A stretch of 64,000 nt of DNA from Humulus lupulus (Eukaryota > Streptophyta > Magnoliopsida > Rosales > Cannabaceae), in NCBI RefSeq assembly GCF_963169125.1, contig NC_084797.1:100217868-100281867 (forward strand), given 5' to 3'. Of the stretch, positions 1 to 11,830 are shown piece after piece. A model generated the notes under the pieces. It ran no database searches. It saw nothing but the letters and a program-made list of their open reading frames with translations, and was not told the DNA's origin. Position numbers and translations under genes: made by a program. Each line of letters starts with the position of its first letter. Position 1 is the first letter of the stretch.

Positions 1-373
1 GCTATTGCACCCTAGGCATTGATTTGTAATGAATTTTGTTGTAAAATGAAACCCCGAATCAATGTAATCTATCTTGGTCTATTTTGAATTAAGTATTCTA
101 GTTATTATGTATTTTGTGAAATAAATATGATCAACATCTAGTTACATTCATTACCTTAAGAGATAGGTACAAAAATATAGGCCTAAAAAGCCAAATGTAT
201 CAGATCTGTACATGACCAATATCATGGCAAGCATGACCCTGTCATGACTCCAAAAACAGATATGATCAAAAGGTGATTTGTACATGACTCTAAAATGGTC
301 AACATAACAGACACCAAAATACAAGATTCGACCACTAGTTTAAAATAAAATCAAAAGATGAAACTCCTTCCAG
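1..373. other. 3' flank of the MULE transposase gene, no gene seen
   Basis: AT-rich sequence downstream of the transposase stop codon. It probably holds the 3' UTR and left subterminal DNA of the MULE. I see no open frame, repeat or terminal inverted repeat here. Confidence 0.5.
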
Positions 374-514
374 TCAGACAGTATCGGGTTGAGCATTCTT
401 TGCACCACTAGTTCCTCCTTTAGCATGTTGTTTCAGTCTTCTTTCCTTCATTAAAAGTGTGGATTCAGTTGGTTTCTGCAGTGGTGGACGACCTCGCTTT
501 TTGACCACACAATT

Positions 515-626
515 CTAAAATAGGTTGAACAAACAAATATTTAGCTCCAAATTCACAAAGCAATGATAAAGCAACTAATCAATGATAAAAATTATCTAGG
601 AAGAGAAGAAAGCATAAAGTTTATAC
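515..626 (-). other. Predicted intron in the MULE transposase gene
   Basis: Read on the minus strand, the exon ends GTTGAG and is followed by donor GTATAA. The 112-bp intron ends in TATTTTAG. Joining the flanks keeps the frame and replaces an early stop with 46 basic residues ending at TGA 374-376. No transcript was examined. Confidence 0.65.
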
Positions 627-2608
627 CTCAACCACCTTAGCAGATTTGCATGTTTCTCTCCTGTGGCCTGTTTTCAGACAATTTCTGCATGTTTTAACTT
701 GTCCAGTTCTTCGAGCTTTCTTTAAAGAAGGTGGAGGTTCATCTGTCTCCCTTCTCCTAGATTTCTTAGGTCTTCCAGGCAGCTTCGTCTCAGGTGGTGG
801 ATCAATTGGGTTGAGTCCTGTCTGAGGCCACATATCTGGACTAGGCATAGGATGCACACTCTGTTCATATGCTTTTTGCAATGATTCTTGTTTATAGAAT
901 CCGTGGACATAATCAAAGACATTACCTCCCATGAACCAGATAGTAGCTAGTGCATGGCCACAAGGAAGCCCAGATAGTTGAAACCTCCTACATGTACAAG
1001 TTCTGAATTCTAAATCGACAACCAAGGCACTACCATTGCTACATTGAACCTGAAACTGAAACTTGTCAGACCTAGTAACCAGACAATGCTTTGCAACCTC
1101 TTTTTGCTTCTCAATTATCTTCAAAATTCTCTTCCCCACAGGTTGAGTCATCTTCTCCAACTCAGCTTTTTTGTTATAAAACCGAGACATCAACCAAAAT
1201 CTAATTTTCTCTAGTAAAGTTATAATTGGCTTGTCGCGAGCATCAAGTATGGCTGCATTGAAACTCTCACACAAATTTTTCACCAAAATGTCACATTTTG
1301 GGTACTCTGAAATATGTGACTTACTCCATTCTTTGGGGTTCTTCCCTGCCAGCCAATTGTAAGCACCATCCGAGACATCCTTGACTTCTTGCATTGCTCG
1401 AGCAAACTCAGCTTGTGTTGTAGTATTAGCTGCTGCCCACAAAAGTTGCTTAAGTAAAAGTCCAGGATATTCCTTTTTAAAGTTAGCATGAAGATGTCTA
1501 ACACAATACCTCACCTCACACCCACTAAAGATGGCTCCCACTGCATTTTCTAATCCTTTCTGACGATCACTCATCATTGTCACCTTAGTAGGACTCAAAC
1601 CCCCATAATATCCTTCAATAGCTCCAAGAACCAAGTCCAAACCTCAGTGTTTTCCTTTTCAGCAACACAGTAGGCAATGGGAAACATGGAGTTATTACCA
1701 TCAATGCCTACTGCAGCCAATAAAGTGCCCCTACAATAACCTTTTAAAAAGCAGCCATCAAGACCAATTAGAGGTCTACAACCCCCCAACCAGCCATCTC
1801 TACATGCCTTAAGACAAATATAAATACGCTGAAAGTGCCTTCTCCCATTAACCAAATCAGTTTTCAACTTCACAGTAGAGCCAGGATTGGTATCCAACAA
1901 CTTTTTACAGTAGTCATCAAGAATGGCGTATTGTTCCTTGACAAACCCATCCAACATCTTCCTTGCTTTTGTCTTGGCCCTGTAAAATGTCCAGCTAGAC
2001 ACACGTGAGTACTTGGTCTTTGCAGTTATCTCCCTAAATGCATTATATTTCATACTCAGATTTAGCCTAAATTGCTCCAAAAAGTGCTTTGCAAGCCAAG
2101 TTGAGGTCAGCTGTTTATTGTCCAAAACAATGCCACAACTATGCTTGTCAACAAGTGTTTTGACCCTCATTGTTTTTCCATCTATCTTGTTAACTATTGA
2201 AGCAAACAACATCCACTCATAGTTTGCACCCTTGCACTTAACTCTAACTCTATTTGAATCATTGGCAATAAATACATATTCTCAATCACCTTCAATAAAG
2301 TACTCCCTTATTGCATTCCTTAAAATTGTAACAGTGGCAAATTCCATGCCAAGAACAAATTGGAAGTTTTGCATTTTGGTTTTCGGGTTGAATTCTTTAG
2401 AATTTTTACCAACATCAAACTCATCATCTGACTTCAATTGGTGTAACTCCTCCTCAGAACATATACCATCTGAGTCTCCATCATCAAGATTTTGAGTACA
2501 AAAATCTGAAACTGATCGCCACCACTTCCTAGGGTCAGACTGTGTACCCATCTCTATCTCAGCTTCAACATCTTCCTCAAACTCTTCCTCCTCCAATATG
2601 AAATCTTC

Positions 2609-2833
2609 ATCACTTTGCTTTCCTTTCCCTTTTCTGTCACGCTGAACTTTGTCTTGGCTCTCCTCAGCTGTATTTTCCCTCACATTAGCTTGCTTTCCTT
2701 TCCCTTTTCTATCACGCTGAACTTTGTCTTGGCTCTCCTCAGCTGTATTTTCCCTCACATCAGCTTGCTTTCCTTTCCTATTTCTGTCACTTTGAACCGG
2801 GTCTTGGTTCTCCTCAACTGTATCCTCCCTCAC
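2609..2833 (-). repeat. Three 75-bp in-frame tandem repeats inside the transposase
   Basis: The protein carries three consecutive 25-residue units of the form VRE-T-EE-QD-VQ-DR-KGKQ, followed by an acidic stretch. The last two units are almost identical and the first has diverged, so the array grew by unequal exchange or slippage. It sits between the N-terminal domain and the catalytic core, so it is probably a flexible linker. Confidence 0.8.
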
Positions 2834-3550
2834 ATCACCAATATCATCCTCTGAATCTTAAAGCACAACCACCTCTGGTATTTGGTTCTCCATATCACTT
2901 TCATAATCCATGTAGTCAAACTCTTCTTCATATTCCTCTTTATCAGGTTCATCAAAGGAAGCATCATGAAATTCCTCAGAATATTGATCAGCATCAAACT
3001 CTTCTTGTTCCCCATTAATGGTTGCATCAACTGGGATACCAACAACATCTATAGGGACATCACAGTCATCTGGTAGTTCCTCTATAATACATCTTTTCAG
3101 AGGAGGTAAAATGGTAGCAGGGACATGTTTAACAGCTTCTGAATTTTCCTTCCAATCTAAAGGTAGAACTATTTCAGGAAAAACAAGATATATGTCAATC
3201 TTTGTAGCCCGATTCCTCTCAATATCCTCTATAATTGTTAGGATCTCCTTATCCCCTACCACCATGAAGCCCATATTAAGCACCTTTCCTATTGGTTTGT
3301 ACATAAAACCCACTAGAAGTTTATGTCTTAAGTCCAAGGCCATTCCATCCAATTCCATCCTAGTGAAGTAATCAGTATCCACCCAATCAACATAATCAAC
3401 TTTACCTCCTTCATATCTTCTATTGCCGAATGGAGTAAACCAGCTTCCCCCATGGTGTATTGCAATAGTGAAGATGTTAGTATGACCACCTGTCAATAGA
3501 AATAAAAAATGCAATGTCAACACTTCACACACACACAAACCGAAACACAA

Positions 3551-4117
3551 TATAGTTCACACACTTGAAGAGCAACATAGTCTACCACACGATTGAACCA
3601 TGGACCACAACAACAAAGATTCCTTTCAATAAACAAAGTATATATTTCAATGGACCCCACTCTGTCAATTGTATGCACATGCTTCCCAACAACATTTTTA
3701 CCCAAATTTAATAATACCACCTACCATAAATCAAAAATGTTCTCACCCCCAAAAAATTTGAAAATCGACACCCTTCCCCGCCCAAACTACTCTATATATA
3801 GTATCATTATCATTCTCCCCAAAAAATAACTGCATGAACACTTTGAGAAATGAAACCCAATCAACAGAAAAGAACTTTGGGTAAAAGAACTCTGTACAAC
3901 AGAAAAGAACTCGCCGTAGTCGGGTGGTTGTTCCTCCGGTTGTCGAATGGTCGGCATTGTGTCGTCGTCTCTTCCGTGCTGGGTATGGGTCTAGGTCGGC
4001 CGTCTCTTCGATCGTGGGGGGAAAGCTTAGATGATTTTTCTGGGTATGGAATTATGAGATTTTTTGGTTTTAGATTAGTTTTACAAGTTGGTTTTAGACA
4101 ATAAGTTTTCTTGGTTA
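3551..4117 (-). other. 5' region of the MULE: leader, promoter, GC-richer block
   Basis: There is no convincing coding frame. The stretch 3910-4020 is much richer in CpG than its surroundings and may be the transcribed leader. A TATA-like site lies at 3792-3801. The plus-strand open frame at 3850-4104 looks accidental. Confidence 0.4.
3792..3801 (-). promoter_or_regulatory. TATA-like element, candidate MULE transposase promoter
   Basis: CTATATATAG lies about 250 bp upstream of the first transposase codons and points to leftward transcription starting around 3760. It is a palindrome, so orientation rests only on the gene's position. Confidence 0.35.
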
Positions 4118-4622
4118 TATTAATTAATCAAGGTTAGTTTTTTTTTTTGTTTTAAATTAGAAACCAGAATAATAAATAGAGTTTTGTTTTAAATTTTAAT
4201 AATTTAACCCAATCGGGTCGTGCCACGTGTATCATATATACTCCTAACGACTCAGGGACCAACGGCTGCAACAAAACATTAACGGTAGGCATTATTGCCG
4301 CCAAATTTTTTACATAAGCATTTAAGTGCTACAAAATGAACTACATAGGCATTATTGCCGCAAATAACCCTATTAATTAATCAAGGTTAGTTTTTTTTTG
4401 GTTTTCAATTAGAAACCAGAATAATAAATAGAGTTTTGTTTTAAATTTTAATAATTTAACCCAATCGGGTCGTGCCACGTGTATCATATATACTCCTAAC
4501 GGCTCAGGGACCAACGGTTGCAACAAAACATTAACGGTAGGCATTATTGCCGCCAAAAATTTTACATAAGCATTTAAGTGCTACAAAGTGAACTACATAG
4601 GCATTATTGCCGCAAATAACCC
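4118..4622. repeat. Tandemly duplicated MULE terminal region, two copies of about 253 bp
   Basis: Copy 1 (4118-4370) and copy 2 (4371-4622) both start TATTAATTAATCAAGG and end GCAAATAACCC. They differ by a handful of substitutions and small T/A-run changes. Each copy contains two GGCATTATTGCCG blocks and a CACGTG (G-box) core. Both copies therefore end in a potential terminal inverted repeat tip. Confidence 0.85.
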
Positions 4623-4950
4623 TAATATTAAAAACAACTACCTAAGTGAAATAGTGACAATGTAAAGCTACTTAAAGCTTTTCTTTTCTTTTTTCCCGCC
4701 CCTTCTTTAATATGTAAAGCCGAAAGTGTCATAATTGAAAATAAACACTATACTTTTACTAATGTTAGATAAAGCTCACCATTCACATACTAGATGCTTT
4801 TAATCCTAATAATATTACTGTAGATTCTGGCAACCATGATCCTCTCTAGTGGTGTGCTCTCGACTATTACAGATTTGAGAAGGCGACTGCAACTTTGCTC
4901 ATATATATATATACCGCTATAATACTAAATATCGGTATTAATAGAGAAAA
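4623..4950. other. Spacer with no recognised feature
   Basis: AT-rich DNA between the MULE end and the copia LTR fragment. No open frame of note and no similarity to other parts of the window were seen. Confidence 0.4.
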
Positions 4951-5262
4951 ACAGAGATACGCAGCAGGGAATTGACCAATTTTAATAATTATTAATATCA
5001 GCCAAGATCACATATATATAAATAATAAATCACATACAATGAAAATAGAGATTACCTCTTGTAGCCTATCAAGTGTCATCGAATCTTTTTCTATAAAATC
5101 AACGATCTTCCTATCCAAGTTCTGAAGACTCACACTTTAATCTTCCAGACCAATCATCAAGCACACAAAGACGTGTGTGGGCACGTACGATTCAAAATGT
5201 TGACTTATGACTCTCTAGATGTACTCAACACATGAGATCTAGAGATATATCTAGGAGCTGAA
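4951..5262 (-). repeat. Fragment of a copia LTR related to the Copia-1 LTRs
   Basis: Blocks such as ACGATCTTCCTATCCAAG, GTGTGTGGGCAC and GATGTACTCAACACATGAGA occur in the same order and spacing as in the Copia-1 LTR (5690-5890), but diverged. Both ends are ragged. The right junction abuts the truncated Gypsy-1, so this fragment may mark the event that removed its 5' half. Confidence 0.6.
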
Positions 5263-5530
5263 AACACATGAAGGCACCGAGTTCGTTCTGGAGAAAATGT
5301 TATCTAAACAATAGCAATTGGATAAAAAACCAATCATTTTTACGAAAGAAAACACTAGCCATATCCAATTCCCTCATAATGGTTCACTGGTGATATCTAT
5401 TTAGCACGCTAACCGGGGGGTGCGCATAATACTATTGACAATGGGAGCTATGTGAATGTGCTATTCAGGTCCACCCTTGAAAAGATGGCGCTATTGGTAG
5501 TCGGTCGTAAGGCGACATCTATGACCATTT
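5263..5530 (+). pseudogene. Gypsy-1 gag end and protease start (fragment)
   Basis: The DNA aligns with Gypsy-2 at 10970-11240. An aspartic protease motif, DNGS, is readable at about 5432-5443 and is followed by VNVLFRSTLEKM. In Gypsy-2 the same site reads DNKS. The frame is cut after 5530 by the Copia-1 insertion and resumes at 46466 with the aspartic protease fold (ELVVTLGD, then IVIDCPTAYNAILGRP). Confidence 0.75.
5526..5530. repeat. Target site duplication of Copia-1 (left half)
   Basis: CATTT at 5526-5530 pairs with CCTTT at 46461-46465, one mismatch in five. The Gypsy-1 reading frame runs on from this point if one copy is omitted, which fits a 5-bp duplication with one later mutation. 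Confidence 0.65.
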
Positions 5531-7735
5531 TGTTAGGAACAAGTTTCCTAATACGCAGCAGAATAGTGATGGGTTGGCCTAGTGTACAACAAAAAAATTG
5601 TAACATATTTAAACTACCTTTAAATATGTGGATCCATTAATATACATACATTAATCATAAACAAGAAAATAATAAAGAACATACATCTTGATGCCTATAA
5701 AGTGTCATTGCTATCTTTTCGCAAAATAAACGATCTTCCTATCCAAGCTACTCCCAGGTACTCACACGAAGATCTTCCACAGCATTCTCTACACCTCAAG
5801 AAGTGTGTGGGCACTTAGAGAATAAATGATGGAATATTTCTGATTCAACTTGATGTACTCAACACATGAGATCAAGAGAATAGCTCTGAGAATGGTTCTA
5901 CATCTTTTTCAGGGAGAGATAGAAAAGTATCGTTCTTTTTCTTAGAGTGAATAAATTGAGTATCTTATTTATTTTCTCATAAGTCTAACTTATATGGAAA
6001 ATATTTAAATTTAAAAAATAAATATGTAACCAATTTACAATTTATCTTTTAATTAATTAATAATCTTATTAATGAAAATATCAAAAACTAACTTTTGAAT
6101 TTTCCATTAATTAATTAATTAAATAAATAAAAGTGAAAAATATATCCCTGATTTTTATATAGTTGCACGCCACACACAGTCCAGGGAGTGTGTGCCGTGC
6201 AGCACCCTATAAATTAGGGATATTTGATTTTTCCACAATTTTTTAATTATGTATTCAAACTACCTTATCAGATAAAATACAACAACCTAATAATTAATTC
6301 GAATTTGAATCTATTATCTTTTTAACTAATTATCACATATAATTAATTATTTGAATAAATATCAATTTTTTCAATTCAAATCCAATTTGAAATTATCAGA
6401 TTATTATCTTCCACTCAAATAAAGATATTTAATTAATTCTACTAATTATTTAAAACTAATTTTAATTAAATATTAATTTTGAAAATTAAATATTTATTTT
6501 ATTATAATTTCAAAAATTATAATAAATTAATTATTTATATAATTTTGAAAATTATATAATAATTAATTATTAATTAATTTTGATAATTACTACTAATTTG
6601 TAATTAATTAATTAATCAATATTATCACATAATTGTATATTTGGCCCGAAGAAAAATTTCTTCTTAATATGTCTTTTTACCATTTTACCATTTATATCAA
6701 CTATTGCCTTGAATAGTGTTGATAGAGCCGCTGTGGGGACCTATGAACCTATAATTCTAGACCCCAATAAATTTGTGATAATTAATTAAACTATTTAATT
6801 AAATAATCTTAATTTATTAATCTCATGATTACTCCACTATAAATATGAGACTACACTCTTGTAATTATAGACATTTCATAAACTGAGTACTTTATAACAA
6901 TAAAGCTTCTATTGATATAATCATTACATACAAATTAACCTTCTAATAATGGTTCATAATTAACCAGGAATAAAATTACCGTTTTACTCTTTTAATTATA
7001 TTTTTTTTCCTTAAGTACCATTGACTTTACTAGTGAATGTTAATTCATAACTAAATTATGAATTTGAGCTCAATAATCCTTCAGTCCCAAAAGTCAACCC
7101 TTAAGAGAACCATTATTCAATCTCTTACGAGAAGGTATAGATTCCATATCTGTATACTATGTCCCCAGCCATTTACATTAATGAGTTCCCAAAAAAAAAA
7201 TTTCTAGCCTGACCATTCTGACAAACCCTAACAAGTGAATCAAATAACTTATATAACATAAACAGGAGTTCATAGTAACTTCAAGATTAAAATCTATTTG
7301 TATATGATCATCAGTTGATATATTTAATTAATACTTCGAAACGGTATTTAACTAAGTATAAACATATCTAGTCCAGTTCTATATATTCTCTAATATATAA
7401 AGTACATCCACTAAAGTGTCCAACTACACTAGTAATCCGGATCTAGATCACATGTATTCATAATACTAGTGGACCGTACTTGCAGTAATTAATCTAAAGA
7501 TTCCATAACTGTATTTTACTGCGAACTATTCAAGCTCATTTATTTCAAACACAATCCTCCCATACCAATGCGTGGTTGAGATCACATATATGAACTTATG
7601 AATTTTTTCTGATATTCACTTAATATTATCACATAATAATATAGTCCATAAAATATATGCATAACAATTCAATTTATTTATTTATTTCTTAAAATAATGT
7701 CTACTACATATGCTTTTAGAGCATAATTCCCAACA
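5531..7735 (-). repeat. Copia-1 3' LTR
   Basis: 2205 bp starting TGTTAGGAAC and ending TTCCCAACA on the plus strand. It is very AT-rich from 6000 to 6650. It matches 44287-46460 throughout with many substitutions and small indels, several percent by eye. No coding frame is supported. Confidence 0.9.
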
Positions 7736-7748
7736 ATCTCCCACATTC
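7736..7748 (-). other. Copia-1 polypurine tract
   Basis: Read on the minus strand, a purine-rich AATGTGGGAGAT directly precedes the TGTTGGGAATT start of the 3' LTR. This is the usual copia arrangement for plus-strand priming. Confidence 0.75.
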
Positions 7749-7768
7749 CTAAAAGCAAATGAGTCATC

Positions 7769-7773
7769 TCTCT
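7769..7773. repeat. Target site duplication of Gypsy-2 (left half)
   Basis: TCTCT here is repeated exactly at 38464-38468, just outside the Gypsy-2 LTR pair. The Copia-1 sequence joins across it. Confidence 0.85.
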
Positions 7774-8498
7774 TGTTGTACCATAATTTTAGCCCGAGTT
7801 CATTCACTCAGCTCGGGTACAGCTGGCAAATAAATATACAGAGAAATAACCAAGGGAATGATATCTGCTTATTATCCACGTGGAAAACTCTAGTTTCACA
7901 TGGTCTTACATGGTGTTAGGCATCCTGGGTTTAACCCGAACTAAGGATGCAATGGCTATGAAGCGCGAGCTCAGAATATTAAAGTAGTTGTCGAAGCACG
8001 AGCTTATAAGAGATACCCAGCTCATGGTAATTCTAGTATATTGCCTACTCAAGGATCCCCGGAGACTCGAGATCCCCTTATACGTTTATTTATGACCAGG
8101 ATGTCATATTTAATATCCCAGATATTAGGAGTACATTTACTTTGTGATCAAATCATATCCCAATATAAATGGGAATTATTTGTATTAAATGTAATAACTA
8201 TGTAAATGTGTGACTAACTCACACAGTTACCCAAACCTGTCCATGAAATTCCCTGATAAATACTTGGAATATTGGACAGGAAAAGGGACCATTATTCTGT
8301 AATACAAAAACTCTACCAAAATAGAGAGAGAAACGACAATAATATTGACTCGTGGACTAGGTGGATTTTAACCACTAAACCACGTAAAAGTTTTGTGTTC
8401 TTGAGTGAATTCAAATTATTATTCAGTACGGTTTACTACTAAGCATTAATCAGCCTTATTATTTCTTAATACACTGTTGGCGAAAAACCGCGTCAACA
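7774..8498 (+). repeat. Gypsy-2 5' LTR
   Basis: 725 bp from TGTTGTACC to GCGTCAACA. It has the same length as the 3' LTR (37739-38463), and I count about 55 differences by eye (7-8%). The primer-binding site just downstream (GTTTGGTGCTTTCATTG, 8499 on) was not assigned to a tRNA. Confidence 0.9.
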
Positions 8499-8558
8499 GT
8501 TTGGTGCTTTCATTGCGAGCAAATTAGTGCTTCATCAAAATCCCAGTCGATTCTCATC

Positions 8559-10690
8559 ATGGTGATCACTCGCTCAATGCACGATAGTGAGATAGAATAG
8601 GTTGGTGGGCAAGAGGCCCATCATACCGTTGTTTCGAACGAACATGGCCCTGAGATCCAGCAGTGTCTGAGAAAACAGTCGGCGGGTCATGGCGACACTG
8701 GGAGTTCAGCATCATTGCCACTAAATCCAAATCCAGACTACCTAACTGCCATCGAATTGGAAAACATGCAATTGAGAAGCCATCTTGATAAGGCAAACAA
8801 GCAGATTGAGGAAGTTTTGGCTCGGTTACCCCCTCTTGCAACCGACGTTAATGTCAGAAAGAGGCAAAGTGGGTCTCACAAGTCCCACAGGAATAATCGA
8901 TCCAAACCAAGTCGATCAGTCAGAACTGCCACCCCGAGTTCTGTATCTATAGGGCATGAATGCCAGAATACTCAACCCAGTGGCCCTCGTAGGGGTCATC
9001 AGCATGTCAGTTGGTCGGTTAGAATCGCAATCCCAAGTTCGGTGCCTCTTTCACAGGTCCCTAGAAATGCCCATGGCAATCCACGAGAAGGGACTAGGAC
9101 ACGCTCACAAAGAGAAAATGTTCCAACAAACCCTCCTACGCTGCGATCGAACCGTCAGGCGCAGAGAACTAGTGACAATGGAGTAGAACATAGGGGGGCA
9201 AATTTAGTTTGCCCTGATGGAACAAGGATTTCCTCACCAATAAGGCATCCCCCGTCACCTATAAGACATCTGACGCCACCTCGTCCTACATGGGACATTC
9301 CAGCTTATGGAGACAGTAGGAGAAATCCTCCCCCTTCTGCCAATATTTACATCCCACGGACACGTGTTGAAAATCCAGATCCTCGGCCTCAACCACGAGC
9401 TATATGCTTCGCTAATGGGAGTTACTGGACCAAAATTCGTCGTAGTGGTAGGTCCAAGAGCGACCTAAGAAATCAGTTGAGTTTAGCACAAAGCGCTCAG
9501 TACGATCCACAACCCAATTTGCGCGATCCTCTGAATTCGTAGAGAAGGAATTCAGCTCAGAATGAAGGTGTTAGTTATACTCGACAAGATGGAGGTCCTT
9601 CCATAGTATGCGATAATGGGAATAGTGCCCCACAAAACCAAGCTCAAGTTTGGAAGGAAAATAATCCATCAAACGCATACGATAGGATGGGAGCTGTTGA
9701 ATAGCCCCCAAGTAACCTAGGGACCAGAGACCAAACCCTCAAAAGACTAGCTCTAATGGAAGAGCAAAAGAAGAGGCTTTTATTTGGAAAAGACAAAGAT
9801 GATTGCGACTTAGAGGACGAGCTCGAGCCTTTCACTCTGAATATTGCGGCGGCCACATATCCGGTAGGCTTCAGAATGCCACGCTTGTCAAAATTTGATG
9901 GAGATGGAGATCCGTCAAACAACCTCAGAATGTTTAACACCATGATGATGGCCCACAATGTCGGACTCAATCTAAGGTGTATTTTATTCCCTGCAACTCT
10001 GGTCAGGCTAGGCAAGCACTGGTTTAATCAATATAAGAAGAATTCCATAATCTCCTGGAAGAAGTTTTCTTCTAATTTCAAAAAAGCATTTCGATCTTCA
10101 CAGGCATCTCGAGTTGATACTGATTCACTGGTCAATGTAAAACAGCAACCTGGTGAGATGTTGAAGGCATATCTAAGTCGGTTTTCCAATGTCGCTACTC
10201 GAGCTAGGGATGTTGATGACAGCTCCAAGCTCATGGCATTAAGGACAGGAATCCTCAACGGGGGCGACCTGTGGCAAGAACTCCAAAGGAATGGAGTTAA
10301 GAGTGTAGACGAACTCTTGGCCTGAGCTCAAGAGTGGATTAACCTAGAAGAGGCGCGAGCTTCCATCGTGGGAACCAGCCAGACCCATCTCCAGCCCGTT
10401 GGAGCAGTAACGAATGTTGCAGCTACGGCTCAAACTGTTACCTAGAATAACCAAGGGGGAAATAACAAAAGGAAGGGAAATGGCGAGGGCGACCAAAGCG
10501 GGACGAAGAAAAATAAATCTGTGGAGAAGTTCAAGCTTGTTTACGCTACTTATAACGACCTAACAGGCACCAGGGAGCACATCTTCCTGGCTAATGCTAC
10601 TCGCCTTCCATGGAAGAAGCCAGAGCCATTGAAGAACCAGAGGGCGAAGAGAGATTCTTCAAAGTTCTGTCGATTCCATAATGACATCGG
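8559..10690 (+). pseudogene. Gypsy-2 gag polyprotein region
   Basis: A single frame runs from ATG 8559 (MVITRSM) for about 2.1 kb with no frameshift but with several stops, including 8598-8600, 9540-9542, about 9703, 10323-10325 and about 10443. The N-terminal part is basic and rich in Ser, Pro and Arg. The centre (9756-10325) has the plant retrotransposon gag fold, with FDGDGDPSNNL and a W-FNQYKK-SI-SW-F-F pattern. Near 10660-10720 a CRFH...G-NT motif resembles the Tat gag zinc-binding site, but with the usual later His and Cys lost and a frameshift there. Gag would form the particle that packages element RNA. Confidence 0.85.
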
Positions 10691-11830
10691 GGTATAACAC
10701 TAATGAACGTCGACAGTTGAAGGATGAGATGGAAGCTCTCATTAGAGTAGGAGCTTTGGCTCAGTACGCCCGAAATTGGGTAGTCCCTAATCAGCCCGCG
10801 GGACCAAACCCTCAAGTCATCGAAGCTCCAGTAAGTCATACCAGAGCTCAAACAAATCAGGTCAACCCTCCTCCGATAGTAGGGGATATAACCACCATTT
10901 CGAGAGGACCTCTTTTGGCAGGCACGAGCAACGGGGCCCAGAAGAGGTACATTAACGAATTAAAGTTCCATAATGGAGTGGAGTTCGTCTCAGAGCAGCA
11001 GTTATCGAAGCAGCAACGATTGGAAAAGCAATCAATCATTTTCACAGAAGAGGATGCTAGCCATGTCCAATTCCCATATAACGATCCCTTGGTCATAACT
11101 GTTCAGCTCGCCAACCAGAAGGGTCCGGAGGACACCGGTAGATAACAAAAGTTCTGTGAATCTACTTTTCAGATCCACCTTGGGAAAAATGGAGTTGTTT
11201 GTAACAGATTTGAAGGTGACCTCAATGACGCTCTATGATTTTTCTGGTGAAAAGTCAGCAGCCATCGGGATGATCGGATCGGTAGTGACGTTGGGAGAAG
11301 ATTCACAAACTGTTTCCAAGTTACTTGAGTTTGTGGTAATCGATTGTCCAGCTGCGTACAATGCAATTTTGGGATGACCTACGCTGATGACGTTTGAAGC
11401 CATAACCTCTATCCGCCACCTAGCAATAAAATTCCCCTCAGCCGCAGGAATATGCACCATCAGAGGTGATCAGCTCGCTGCCAGAGAATGCTATAGCATT
11501 TCTATGAAGGGAAAATCACAACCTGGGCAGCAAGCAATGGTCATAAATGACGGAGGTGATGAGTCCCATGAAGTAGAAGCTACTTGCAGGATGGAAGAAC
11601 CTCAGCGAAAAGAAGATCGTGATGTCGCCCAACGTGATGACATTGACCCACGAATGGGTGAAGATAGGTCAGAAATCCAATCCATAGAGGAGCTCGAGGA
11701 AGTAAACATTGTCCCTAAAGAGGCTTCAAGAGTCGTAAAGTTTGGGAAGAATCTTGACGATAAAAGGAAGAAGGAGCTGGTCAATTTCTTATAGGAGAAC
11801 CTGGATGTTTTCGCTTGGTCACATGAAGAT
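10681..11830 (+). pseudogene. Gypsy-2 gag C-terminus and aspartic protease
   Basis: One frame covers 10681-11145. A second covers 11156-11794 with a TGA at 11375-11377 in an ILG-P motif. The protease active-site region reads DNKS where the Tat group normally has DNGS, so the catalytic turn is damaged. Downstream, VVIDCPAAYNAILG and KFPSAAGICTIRGDQ are typical of the Tat protease-RT connection. The enzyme would cut the polyprotein. Gypsy-1 carries the same stretch at 46466-46920. Confidence 0.8.

Larger units (their letters stand above)
374..3550 (-). pseudogene. MULE (MuDR-type) transposase, nearly intact, three lesions
   Basis: This gene would encode the transposase that excises and reinserts the element. 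In order from the N-terminus it shows: a plant MULE N-terminal (PB1-like) domain at about 3480-3100 (motif HHGGSWF); acidic and lysine-rich repeats (2609-2833); the transposase core with IGLDGCFLKG (first acidic residue) and MSDRQKG (second); a SWIM zinc finger (CTC then CGH, about 960-1000); and a CX2CX4HX4C knuckle (CRNCLKTGHRRETC, about 640-690). A second exon (374-514) adds a KKRGRPP AT-hook-like tail. The lesions are a TAA at about 2858-2860, a TGA at 2282-2284 and a one-base shift at a G run near 1610. All segments otherwise stay in register. The true start is unclear: a TTGACAG acceptor-like site at about 3490 suggests an upstream exon. Confidence 0.85.
1..4622 (-). mobile_element. MuDR-like (MULE) DNA transposon, right end present, left end outside window
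   Basis: The element is read on the minus strand. It holds a MULE transposase gene (374-3550) and ends on the right at 4622. Read inward from there, the end is GGGTTATTTGCGGC followed by about 250 bp that is tandemly duplicated (see 4118-4622). No matching inverted copy is seen in bases 1-373, so the left terminus should lie beyond the window. The 9 bases after the right end (4623-4631) would be half of the target duplication, which cannot be tested here. Placing the end at 4622 rests on the repeat boundary and on the resemblance to plant MULE termini. Confidence 0.75.

Noticed and set aside
3850..4104. 84-codon plus-strand frame in the MULE 5' region
   Set aside because: It lies antisense to the transposase promoter and leader, has no motif, and is explained by a local CpG-rich patch.
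6000..6650. Very AT-rich stretch as a possible replication origin or matrix attachment region
   Set aside because: It is part of the Copia-1 LTR and is repeated in the other LTR; composition alone does not support a function.
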